DNA from: Chryseobacterium sp. CH21
GTDB lineage: Bacteria > Bacteroidota > Bacteroidia > Flavobacteriales > Weeksellaceae
DNA length: 34,776 bases
NCBI RefSeq assembly: GCF_004119445.1
Contig: NZ_QICI01000047.1
Span: 1 to 34,776 of the forward strand
Reading direction: 5' to 3'
Made by a program: the position numbers and the translations under genes. Of this stretch, positions 1 to 7,317 are shown one piece after another (within the stretch, counting starts at the first letter, position 1; each line of letters begins with the position of its first letter). The notes below the pieces were generated by a model that saw nothing but the letters and a program-made list of their open reading frames with translations, was not told the DNA's origin and made no database searches.

Positions 1-2
1 AA

Positions 3-125
3 AAAGTAAACAATTTAGGATATAAAACAGCTAAAAGACGCATCGCTATGGAACTTCGGGATATGATTACCGCAATTTTAATAATATTTGCGGGGGGTGA
101 TCCTGCAAAAGTCTTCAAAACTTAA
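3..125 (+). CDS. C-terminal fragment of an unrecognised protein
   Basis: An open frame enters from the left window edge and ends at TAA 123-125, giving about 40 residues. The visible tail is basic (TAKRRIAMELRD) followed by a short hydrophobic stretch (MITAILIIFAGG). I do not recognise the family. The hairpin at 135-159 follows at once, which fits the 3' end of a transcription unit. It could be a spurious frame, since only the last 40 codons are available. Confidence 0.4.
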   Translation, partial: KVNNLGYKTAKRRIAMELRDMITAILIIFAGGDPAKVFKT

Positions 126-134
126 AACATAAAA

Positions 135-159
135 ATGGTCGGAAATTTCTTCCGACCAT
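135..159. repeat. Perfect 10-bp inverted repeat (hairpin)
   Basis: ATGGTCGGAA at 135-144 and TTCCGACCAT at 150-159 form a perfect 10-bp stem with a 5-nt loop. No U tract follows on the + strand. On the - strand the stem is followed by TTTTTATG, so it could terminate leftward transcription or stabilise the 3' end of the upstream gene. Confidence 0.55.
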
Positions 160-235
160 GACTAGGAAAAATCCCGGCCTTTTTTGATATAGCCTGTTCC
201 CGGGATAATGGGAAAAAAGTAAAAAGTGAAAGGAG

Positions 236-266
236 AAAGCGTTGCTATATGCAGCGCTTTTTTATT
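236..266 (+). terminator. Intrinsic terminator-like hairpin just before the DUF1801 start
   Basis: AAAGCGTTGC (236-245) pairs with GCAGCGCTTT (251-260) through 10 bp including one G-T wobble, with loop TATAT, and runs into six T. The ATG of the next gene lies only about 12 nt after the T run, so the hairpin sits in that gene's leader or its promoter overlaps it. Confidence 0.65.
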
Positions 267-274
267 TTTAAATC

Positions 275-643
275 ATGAAAAACACCTTTAAAAATATTGA
301 TGAATACATTTTTCTGTTCCCGGAAGAAGTACAGGAAAAGCTGCTTGAACTGAGAAAAGCAATTCATGCTCAGGTTTCAGATCTGGAAGAATACATTGGA
401 TATCAGATGCCGGCTTTCAGATATAAAGCAAGACCTTTCATCTATTTTGCAGGATATAAAAAACATATTGGTTTCTATCCGGGTGCTGAAGGGATTAGAA
501 ATTTTGAGACAGATTTTAAGGAAAGAAAGTATAAATTTTCAAAAGGAGCTGTACAATTTCCCATCACAGAAGCTCTTCCTTTGGATTTAATTCATAAAAT
601 TGTTCAGTTTAAAAAGGAAGAGATTGAGCAAAAAAAATCCTGA
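275..643 (+). CDS. DUF1801 (YdhG-like) domain protein
   Basis: This 122-aa cytosolic protein has the typical DUF1801 pattern: an N-terminal IDEYIFLFPEEVQEKL helix, a central GYQMPAFRYKARPFIYFAGY strand pair, then KKHIGFYPGAEGI and a C-terminal KGAVQFPITEALP plus a final helix. The fold is frataxin-like, and some family members have been proposed as iron chaperones; the role here is unknown. The full family length is present. It appears monocistronic, with a terminator-like hairpin just upstream and a convergent small gene downstream. Family assignment is strong; function is not known. Confidence 0.85.
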   Translation: MKNTFKNIDEYIFLFPEEVQEKLLELRKAIHAQVSDLEEYIGYQMPAFRYKARPFIYFAGYKKHIGFYPGAEGIRNFETDFKERKYKFSKGAVQFPITEALPLDLIHKIVQFKKEEIEQKKS

Positions 644-685
644 AATACAAGATTCCAGGATTCCGACTAGTGTTTGCTAAAGGGC

Positions 686-982
686 TTACTTTTTCTTCTT
701 TTTGTCTTTCTTCTCTTCTTTAGGAGTATCAGCAGGCTTAGTAGCATCAGTAGGTGTTGTACTTACTGTTGGATCAGTTGCCGGTGAATTCTCCATTGTT
801 GTGGCAGGTGTTTTTTCCTGGGTTTTTGAATCCGAAGGACTTGTAGTCTGTGTATTCGGTTGAGTTTGAGTTGTCGTTGTTTTATGAGTTGAGGTATCAG
901 CTGGCTTTTGTGTTGTTGATTGTGCCGATACTGCGATTACTCCGACTAAGGTAAACGCCGCCGTTAAAAATAACTTTTTCAT
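686..982 (-). CDS. Small secreted Thr/Pro-rich protein with poly-Lys tail
   Basis: This 98-aa protein starts with a clear signal peptide (MKKLFLTAAFTLVGVIAVSA, cleavage expected before Q). The mature part is low complexity: Thr, Gln, Pro, Ser and Asp dominate, and the end is the basic tail KEEKKDKKKKK. No folded domain is visible. Similar short disordered exported proteins are common in Chryseobacterium. The mature product is probably periplasmic or surface-attached and intrinsically disordered. No function can be assigned. Confidence 0.75.
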   Translation of the reverse strand: MKKLFLTAAFTLVGVIAVSAQSTTQKPADTSTHKTTTTQTQPNTQTTSPSDSKTQEKTPATTMENSPATDPTVSTTPTDATKPADTPKEEKKDKKKKK

Positions 983-1218
983 AATGTAATATTTAAATGA
1001 TTGTTTAACTTAAACGAGGCATCATTATAAAATTATGTGTAAACAGCTTATTTAACGTACTTTATAATTATTTAAGAGGATTTTGCAAAAATAGGTTTGA
1101 TTGATTTGGCCGGAAGATTAAAGCTGGAGGCTGGAAGTTTATTTCAGTGAAAATATTAACTGAGACAGCATATTATCAATACTTCCCTATCCCATCTTCC
1201 TGCTTCCATCCATGAAAT

Positions 1219-1707
1219 CTACTTCGCAACATTCTTCATCATTTTTTCTACAAATTCGAAAGCGGCTGGGCAGATTATTGTATTTTTCAGCATCAAATTA
1301 TTAATCTGGTAGATCTTCTTACGATCTGTATGAGGGTATTCACGGCAGGCTTTAGGTCTTACTTCGTAGATAGAACAGGTATTATCATCATTCAGAAAAA
1401 AACATGGAAGATTCTGCAATACCTTATCATTATCTTCATCTACTCTTAAAAACTTAGCTTCAAAATCAGCAGACTTCATCCGAAGATGTTTGGAAATACG
1501 CTCGATATCTTTTTCAGTATATAAAGGGCCTGTTGTTTTGCAGCAATTGGCACATTGTAAGCAGTCTATCTCATCAAAAACTTCCTCATGGGTTTCCTGT
1601 ACTATATAATCAAGATTCTTGGGCGGTTTTTTCTTTAATCCGTCCAGAAACTTCTTGTGCTCTTTCTGCTTTTGTATAGCCTGTTTTTTATAAAAATCTA
1701 AATTCAT
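1219..1707 (-). CDS. YkgJ-type cysteine-cluster (Zn/Fe-binding) protein
   Basis: This 162-aa protein carries the CLQCANCC cluster near residue 50 and further cysteines in LPCFFL, TCSIYEVRPKACREYP and IICPAAF. That is the pattern of the YkgJ/UPF0153 family, thought to bind zinc or an iron-sulphur cofactor. The N-terminus is rich in Lys and Gln and probably helical. The start codon overlaps the stop of the upstream channel gene (TAATG), so the two genes are translationally coupled. The family has no settled biochemical function. Confidence 0.85.
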   Translation of the reverse strand: MNLDFYKKQAIQKQKEHKKFLDGLKKKPPKNLDYIVQETHEEVFDEIDCLQCANCCKTTGPLYTEKDIERISKHLRMKSADFEAKFLRVDEDNDKVLQNLPCFFLNDDNTCSIYEVRPKACREYPHTDRKKIYQINNLMLKNTIICPAAFEFVEKMMKNVAK

Positions 1708-2678
1708 TATTCATTATTTCTCACAAAATCCGGAATCTCTTCATTCTTGTATTCATTGATTTTATCAAGATCCAGAACGGTCGTACTATTTTCTTTACTC
1801 GGATAGTACATCGGAACAAATTTAGCCCCATAAACAATTTCTCCGGTAGTATACGAAGATCTCTGTACTACCGTATTTGAAAATACTTCATCAAATGCAC
1901 GCACCTGTACAATAAGCTCAATATCCGTATTTTTAAAATCTTCCTCGGAAAAGCCATAAAACGGAGAGTTTTCATCAATTTTATGTACTACCGTCCAGTT
2001 GAGTGCCAGCGTATTGATCTTACTCATCTGTGTATCCAGCCTATAAAAATTACTTTTAGCAACACCGTTTTCTATGACTTCAATAGCTGCTGAAAGAATC
2101 ACATCTGCATCCGTTAAGGCATTATTTTTATAGGGAGCAAGCCTGAACATTAATGCTGAAGAGTCCTGAAAAGGGGCAATAACAGCGATATCAGAAAATC
2201 TGAGATAGGCTCGTGGTCTTGAAAATCTTCCGTAAAAAAGTCCGGTTGCAATGGCAAAGGTAAGCAATCCCAGAAAAGCTTCAAAAGTAGCTACAAGACT
2301 AGCCAGAAAACCTACCGGAGCAATTCTTCCATACCCAACCGTAGTAAACGTCTGGGAACTGAAGAAAAAAACATCGATGAATTCATTGAGCGGATCACTT
2401 TTATCAATTCCTGTAAGGTGCTCTACTCCGATCATGTAATAGATCATCGCGAAAAGCAAATTGATCAAAATATAAGCAATAACAAGATAAGAAATGAAAC
2501 GGAATGAAGAGAGGTTCAGCATAGTGTGATACCAGCTTAATCTGTTGAAAACATTTACTCCTCTCCTCTGAACATTCGGGAGGCCGTCTTTATTGATAAA
2601 TCTTCCAGAGGCATTGGTTCCAAAACCACTGTTTTCCGCATTTTTCTGACGGATCTTTTTTCTGAATCCTCCTGTCAT
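1707..2678 (-). CDS. Inward-rectifier (Kir-type) potassium channel
   Basis: This 323-aa protein has a cytoplasmic N-terminal segment, a first membrane helix at about residues 60-83, a pore loop with the K+ selectivity filter TVGYGR at 113-118, a second helix at about 125-150, and a C-terminal cytoplasmic immunoglobulin-like IRK domain beginning near YGRFSRPRAYLRFS. This is the KirBac architecture at the usual length. It would move K+ across the inner membrane under control of the cytoplasmic domain. It is first in a two-gene unit with the YkgJ-like gene. A TAACTTTG box lies upstream at 2778-2785. Confidence 0.92.
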   Translation of the reverse strand: MTGGFRKKIRQKNAENSGFGTNASGRFINKDGLPNVQRRGVNVFNRLSWYHTMLNLSSFRFISYLVIAYILINLLFAMIYYMIGVEHLTGIDKSDPLNEFIDVFFFSSQTFTTVGYGRIAPVGFLASLVATFEAFLGLLTFAIATGLFYGRFSRPRAYLRFSDIAVIAPFQDSSALMFRLAPYKNNALTDADVILSAAIEVIENGVAKSNFYRLDTQMSKINTLALNWTVVHKIDENSPFYGFSEEDFKNTDIELIVQVRAFDEVFSNTVVQRSSYTTGEIVYGAKFVPMYYPSKENSTTVLDLDKINEYKNEEIPDFVRNNE

Positions 2679-2777
2679 TTTTTAATCATTTTGATTGTGT
2701 TATATAATGATTCCCTTCTGCAAATAGTCCGACCGATGATCAGCTCTTCCTTTCTGTGTTATAAAAATTTAAAAAAG

Positions 2778-2785
2778 CAAAGTTA
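2778..2785 (-). promoter_or_regulatory. Candidate -7 box for the Kir channel gene
   Basis: On the - strand the sequence reads TAACTTTG, a full match to the Bacteroidota -7 consensus TAnnTTTG, about 100 nt upstream of the channel ATG. No convincing -33 TTTG was found at the expected spacing. Confidence 0.45.
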
Positions 2786-2881
2786 TGTTTTTTTAGTAAT
2801 CATTTCTTGACATTCATCATTCCCATAACAGATTATTTTCCCATAGACTTTTCTTCTGTTTTTATTTAAAATAACACCTAT

Positions 2882-2916
2882 AAAAAACAGCAGAAAGCTT
2901 TGAATTTCTGCTGTTT
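2882..2916 (-). terminator. Intrinsic terminator of the ETX-like lipoprotein gene
   Basis: AAACAGCAGAAA (2885-2896) and TTTCTGCTGTTT (2905-2916) form a perfect 12-bp stem with an 8-nt loop. On the - strand it is followed by a T run. It lies 24 nt beyond the stop codon of the leftward gene. Confidence 0.8.
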
Positions 2917-2939
2917 ATACAATATTGATTACAGTAGCT

Positions 2940-3928
2940 TTATATCGTTTCTGCAGGCGATTCCAGGACAGTAACACTTACATTGCTGACAGATTTCACA
3001 GTGCCTGACTCTCCATGTATATCTGAAAGAAAATTAGGGAAGTCTTCAATAGGGAAAGCCCTATAATAATGGCCATTGACCGGAGAAGGAAAGTTGGCCT
3101 GCAATCTTCCATTCAGTTTCATAGGCACAAAGTATTCCACAGAAGATCCTTTTAATTTTGTCAGGATAGAAATGGTCTTTTTAGAGTGTGCCGGAACAAT
3201 AGTTTTGTAGGTGCTGGTTTCTGTAATTTCCTCGGAATTTTCTGTCCCCTCCGTTGTATCTCCTCCAACAACAACTTTAGTGCTTGCCGAAGCTTTTGCC
3301 ACTAACGGAATATCAACAGATACTGATGCTGCCACTTCAAATGATCCTGAAACAGTACGTTTCCAGGAGGTTGAGTATCCCTTTTTGTAAGAATAGGATA
3401 CTGTAATTTCGCTTTCTCTATCTCCATTATTAATAGCTTCCGTAGTATATACATTGTCTGGTAAATCTATCCCGTCGGTTTTTACCGTCACCTGAGGAGT
3501 TCCTAAAACAATAGAAACATTAGGATTAGGAGCTGTATTCCGGGCATCTCCATCTACAGAAAGATCAGGATTAAAGATAATTCCATCCGGAACCTGGCCA
3601 CCATAAGCAAAAACGTTTTTCAGCCTGGTTCTTTCTCCGGAATAACTGATATCATAGCCGATATCTTTCAAATGGGTAGGCTTGAATGGGATTTCACGCT
3701 CTTCATTGGTAGAACTTTTTACATTCAGATTATTATTATCTGACAATTTAAACTCATCTACAATTTTCCAGCCTTTCTGAAGCATCTCTGCCTCTGTCAG
3801 CTGTGCCTTCTTTACATCAGCAGAATTTACCTTTGTTGAATCATCATTCATTACACTCACTTCATCTCTTGAACATGACACCGAAAACATCAATAAGAGA
3901 AACCAAAAAGAATTGATTTTTTAATCAT
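2940..3928 (-). CDS. Lipoprotein resembling ETX/MTX2 (aerolysin-type) pore-formers; one-base frameshift in the signal peptide
   Basis: About 329 aa once reconstructed. The uninterrupted frame starts at 3893, but ATG at 3926-3928 begins MIKKSILF and, with one extra base in the A5 tract 3905-3909, continues as WFLLLMFSVSC, a proper lipoprotein signal with Cys at the lipobox. The centre has the alternating Ser/Thr-Val pattern of an aerolysin-type pore domain: ITVSYSYKKGYSTSWKRTVS, then the putative inserting hairpin FEVAASVSVDIPLVAKASAS, then the Thr/Glu-rich strand TSTYKTIVPAHSKKTISI. A C-terminal strand-rich domain follows. I infer ETX/MTX2 similarity from this pattern, not from a search. The role (toxin, defence or adhesion) is unknown. 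Confidence 0.6.
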
Positions 3929-4116
3929 TTTAATAATTTTTTAGTGTTTAATAATTAAATTAACAAAAATCAAGTTCTTTTAAGGTCTTTTTTTGCGAAT
4001 TAATCAAATTTTAATTATTCCCAATTTTTCATTTGTTTAAATCATATTTTGTTCTAAAATGCTGTTTATATGAAATTTATCAATTTCCAGACTGGAATTT
4101 TTTATATGATTTACAC

Positions 4117-4124
4117 TAACTTTG
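4117..4124 (+). promoter_or_regulatory. -7 box giving a near-leaderless truncated haemoglobin mRNA
   Basis: TAACTTTG is a full match to TAnnTTTG and ends only 4 nt before the ATG at 4129. Transcription from such a box normally starts a few bases downstream, so the mRNA would begin at or next to the start codon. No clear -33 TTTG was seen. Confidence 0.5.
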
Positions 4125-4128
4125 AACT

Positions 4129-4509
4129 ATGAAAAAGCTTGAATCACGAGAAGATATTGAACACCTTGTCAATTCATTTTATGCAAAAGTTGTTAAAGAT
4201 GAAACCATAGGTTTTTTCTTTAATGATGTCGCTAAAGTAGATTGGGAAAAACATCTTCCTAAAATGTATTCTTTTTGGGAGTCTATCCTTTTCGGACAAA
4301 TGACGTACAAAGGAAACCCAATGGGTGTACACTTCCCGATCAATGAGATACAGGCTATGGAGCAGAAACATTTTGACAAATGGCTTGAACTTTGGCGTAC
4401 CACTATTGAAGAAAACTTCGTAGGAGAAAACGCGGATATGGCGATCTACAAATCCGAAAACATCGCAAAGCTGATGGCATTTAAAATGGATCTTGCCAGA
4501 AGGTTATAA
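4129..4509 (+). CDS. Truncated haemoglobin, group III-like
   Basis: This 126-aa single-domain globin has the compact 2-on-2 layout: an N-terminal helix with HLVNSFYAKVVKDETIGFFF, a central LPKMYSFWESILFG, and the proximal haem ligand His81 in EQKHFDKWLELW. The group III subfamily fits best because of its length and the HFPI..IQAMEQKHFDKW segment. It would bind haem and small ligands such as O2 or NO in the cytoplasm. The gene is single, with a promoter box immediately before the ATG. Downstream, GTGATACG occurs twice (4511, 4533) in a short GC-richer spacer. Confidence 0.9.
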   Translation: MKKLESREDIEHLVNSFYAKVVKDETIGFFFNDVAKVDWEKHLPKMYSFWESILFGQMTYKGNPMGVHFPINEIQAMEQKHFDKWLELWRTTIEENFVGENADMAIYKSENIAKLMAFKMDLARRL

Positions 4510-4574
4510 TGTGATACGGGGAGCTGGGATGCGTGATACGAAATCCGAGATTTATCAATTAGTAATTTGCTCTT

Positions 4575-5645
4575 TTATGGAACAATTACCGTAAAGATAT
4601 ACGCTGCCAGGTTCACCAATAGTACTGTTCCATAGAGGATATTCGTTTTTCCACGGCTCAAAGAGAGCATGACGATAAATACGGATAAAGAAAGCAGGAT
4701 AATGTCCTTTTTATCCAGACCCAACACTAATGGGATGTCGTACATGATACATACCGCCGAAACTGCCGGAATCGTCAGCCCGATACTTGCTAGTGCCGAC
4801 CCTAACGCCAGATTCAAGCTGGATTGTATCTGATTGGCTCTCGCTGCACGGATGGCAGCCACCCCTTCAGGAAGAAGGACTACTGCGGCAATAATAACCC
4901 CAACAAGGGACTTAGGAGCGCCAACACTTTGTACCATCCCTTCTATGGTATCAGATAATCCTTTTGCCATCAATACGACAATGACAAGGCAGATTACCAG
5001 AAAAAGAAAGCTGATAAGAGTTTTCGGTAATGAAGGAATATAATGTTCTTCCGGATGCTCATCAGGAACGATGAAATAGCTTCTGTGACGCACGGTCTGC
5101 ACCATCAGGAAAACTCCGTAAATAGCGAGACATGCGATGGATATAAAAATAAGCTGTGCTTCATTATAGAATGGTCCGTTGACACTTGAAGTAAAATTAG
5201 GAAGGACAAGCGTAAGTACAAGGATGGAAACAATACTTACCAGATAAGTAGTTGCTGAAGTTCTCGCGAAGAACTGCTCATGATATTTAACACCGCCTGC
5301 AAGAATACATATTCCGAGAATTCCGTTAAGAATAAGCATTACAGCGGCAAAAACCGTATCTCTGGCCAGCGTGATCGCCTGATCTCCGCCGGCAACCATC
5401 AGCGAGATAATCAATGCAACTTCAATAATGGTGATACAAAGCGCCAGGATAATGGTTCCGAAAGGTTCCCCTACTTTATGAGCCACTACTTCTGCATGAT
5501 GCACTGCTGATAAAACACTTGCGATTAATAAAACACCCGCAAGGATATCATAAATAACATCAGTTCCCATTAAACCGGAAAAGTAGTATCCTACTGTCAG
5601 AATAGGAAAAATATAGGTATAATGTAAAAGTTCTTTTAGTCTCAT
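4575..5645 (-). CDS. Ca2+/H+ antiporter of the CaCA family (ChaA-like)
   Basis: This 356-aa inner-membrane protein has about 11 hydrophobic segments and the two signature alpha repeats of cation/Ca2+ exchangers. The first contains VGEPFGTIILALCITIIEVA with the conserved acidic residue. The second contains VVLLPEGVAAIRAARANQ followed by SLNLALGSALASIGLTIPAV. This matches the ChaA branch, which exports Ca2+ (and often Na+ or K+) for protons. Length is normal. The gene appears to stand alone; the next leftward gene is 66 nt upstream of its start. Confidence 0.9.
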   Translation of the reverse strand: MRLKELLHYTYIFPILTVGYYFSGLMGTDVIYDILAGVLLIASVLSAVHHAEVVAHKVGEPFGTIILALCITIIEVALIISLMVAGGDQAITLARDTVFAAVMLILNGILGICILAGGVKYHEQFFARTSATTYLVSIVSILVLTLVLPNFTSSVNGPFYNEAQLIFISIACLAIYGVFLMVQTVRHRSYFIVPDEHPEEHYIPSLPKTLISFLFLVICLVIVVLMAKGLSDTIEGMVQSVGAPKSLVGVIIAAVVLLPEGVAAIRAARANQIQSSLNLALGSALASIGLTIPAVSAVCIMYDIPLVLGLDKKDIILLSLSVFIVMLSLSRGKTNILYGTVLLVNLAAYIFTVIVP

Positions 5646-5711
5646 ATCGTGACTACAAAATACAAAAAATCTATGGAATTTTAAATATCAAAAGAAAATA
5701 TTAATAATATT

Positions 5712-6050
5712 TTAATGAGGCCAAAAGTTAAAGTCTTGATAATCTGTGAACATATGAAACAAGAGCCCAATTCCAATAATTCTGATATTTCCTTTAAAAA
5801 ACAGCAGCAAAAAATACACCGCAATGGCATAATAGGAATGTAAAAAATGAAAACCTATACTTCCTCGTGACGGATCAAAAATCGGGTTGGCAAAAAGATG
5901 ATCCAGGTCTACCAACATCGTAGCCAGAAGAATGAAATACGTTTTCTTCCAATTTTTACGATAAAAAACAAGCGCAATGAAGAGTGGAAAAACGAGATGC
6001 AAAAAATAATGAGTAAAGGTTTTGAGCAATGCAATGTCTGATGGAGCCAT
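5712..6050 (-). CDS. DUF6122 small membrane protein (YdjM-like hydrolase fold)
   Basis: This 112-aa protein has three to four membrane helices and His/Asp motifs: HYFLHLVFPL, VDLDHLFANP, HFLHSYYA and GLLFHMFTDYQD. The DxDH and HxxxD pattern recalls the membrane-bound metal-dependent hydrolases of the YdjM/DUF457 group, and the protein fits DUF6122. Activity is unproven. It starts close to the end of the rightward neighbours in the same direction and may be the last gene of that run. Confidence 0.75.
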   Translation of the reverse strand: MAPSDIALLKTFTHYFLHLVFPLFIALVFYRKNWKKTYFILLATMLVDLDHLFANPIFDPSRGSIGFHFLHSYYAIAVYFLLLFFKGNIRIIGIGLLFHMFTDYQDFNFWPH

Positions 6051-6079
6051 TAATAGATAATTTTATTCGGGTTCTATGT

Positions 6080-7317
6080 TTACCATCGTAAAATTAAGGG
6101 TAATTCTCCGTTTTTTGCTTTTATTTTCACCCAATAATCCTTTGATTTATTCCCGTAGAGCACATACTCTATATCGGAAATAATTTTCTTCTCATTGCTG
6201 CTCAGCATTTTTAAAGAAGAATACAGCAGAGCGTTGTTTCTGATCAGAATATAATTTTCTTTTAGCTGAGGAGATAATATTACTGGTTTTCGGGTTGATT
6301 TTATGACAATCCCGTTATTATTTCGAGTGATTACATTGGGTTGAAAAGGAATTGCTGTAAATTGATTTTCACTGTTAATCCACTTTTTAGACTGAAAATA
6401 CTTCCAGGTTGTATTGGGATCGTTACTTGTAATATCAATCGTATAATTGGGTTGGGCAATTTTTTGGAAGGTCTTTTTTTCAACTTCATTGAAATTATCG
6501 TCATATTCATAACTGATAATGGTATCGTTGACCTGCTCAAGATTTGCCGTTGTTTTCAGGTAAGAGACCCGTGAAGAATCAACTATAGTTTTATTGAAAA
6601 ACCGGCTAAAGTTTCTGATATTATCTTTATCCAATTCAAGTTCCATGAAGTGGTTTGTCTTCTGGAGTTGAGAAGCTATAGCCTTAAAAACTTCGGTGTT
6701 TGAGTTGTTTTTGATTTCAATTTCATCCTTATTTAAATCAATTGAAAAGTTTTGAATCTTTTTCCCGGAAATAAATGAAATACTTCCTGCTGTATTTTGA
6801 ATAAATTCATCTGCGTCCCTCATAGAATTTGAAGAAGTCTGAAGAATTTGATTTTGAATTTTTTCAAAAGCCAGGTCTGAGGTTCCCACAATACAATGAT
6901 TCCCATTAATCATAACAAAAAACTGTTCTTTCTGAAAGCGGTTATTTCCTTGATCAACAAAGTTTTGTTTCTTTAAAAAACTGATGAATTTTTGTGAATC
7001 CTTCAGTTCTAGAACACTGTACCATTCGGAGAATTTAGTATCTCTAAGGTGAAAAATCTGCAAAAAATCCGGAATTCTGACCCCTGAATTCTTCAAAGAG
7101 CCGGAACTTTTACCTTTTGATTTCCCTCCAGACCAATGTGAAGGGTGTATTGCCAGGTTGAAGAGATATTGTCCTGTTAATTTCTTTACATCAATTAAAA
7201 CGACTGCATCTGCATTTTCAGGGATATATCTGAGGCTTTTATTTTTATAAAAACCACGAAATACGCCGCTACAACAAACAGTAAAACTAACGGGACAATA
7301 ATCTTCTTTTTGTTCAT
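6080..7317 (-). CDS. DUF4836-like membrane-anchored protein, paralogue of its upstream neighbour; one-base frameshift
   Basis: The visible frame begins at 7096 but the gene starts at ATG 7315-7317, directly after the TAA of the preceding gene. The first codons give a membrane anchor (KKKIIVPLVLLFVVAAYFVV). One base is missing in the run of short A/T tracts at 7242-7253. After it the frame continues NKSLRYIPENADAVVLIDVK and joins the long frame, about 411 aa in all. It shares the string YEYDDNFNE.E.KT..IA.PN with the upstream 673-aa protein (YEYDADFNEKE.KKT), so the two are tandem paralogues. The opening 'PENADAVVLIDVKKL' resembles DUF4836. Envelope location is likely; function unknown. Confidence 0.65.

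Noticed and set aside
1083..1218. Possible intergenic repeat with GGAGGCTGGAAGT and CTTCC-rich strings
   Set aside because: The match between the two arms is poor and no second clear copy exists in the window; only composition is suggestive.
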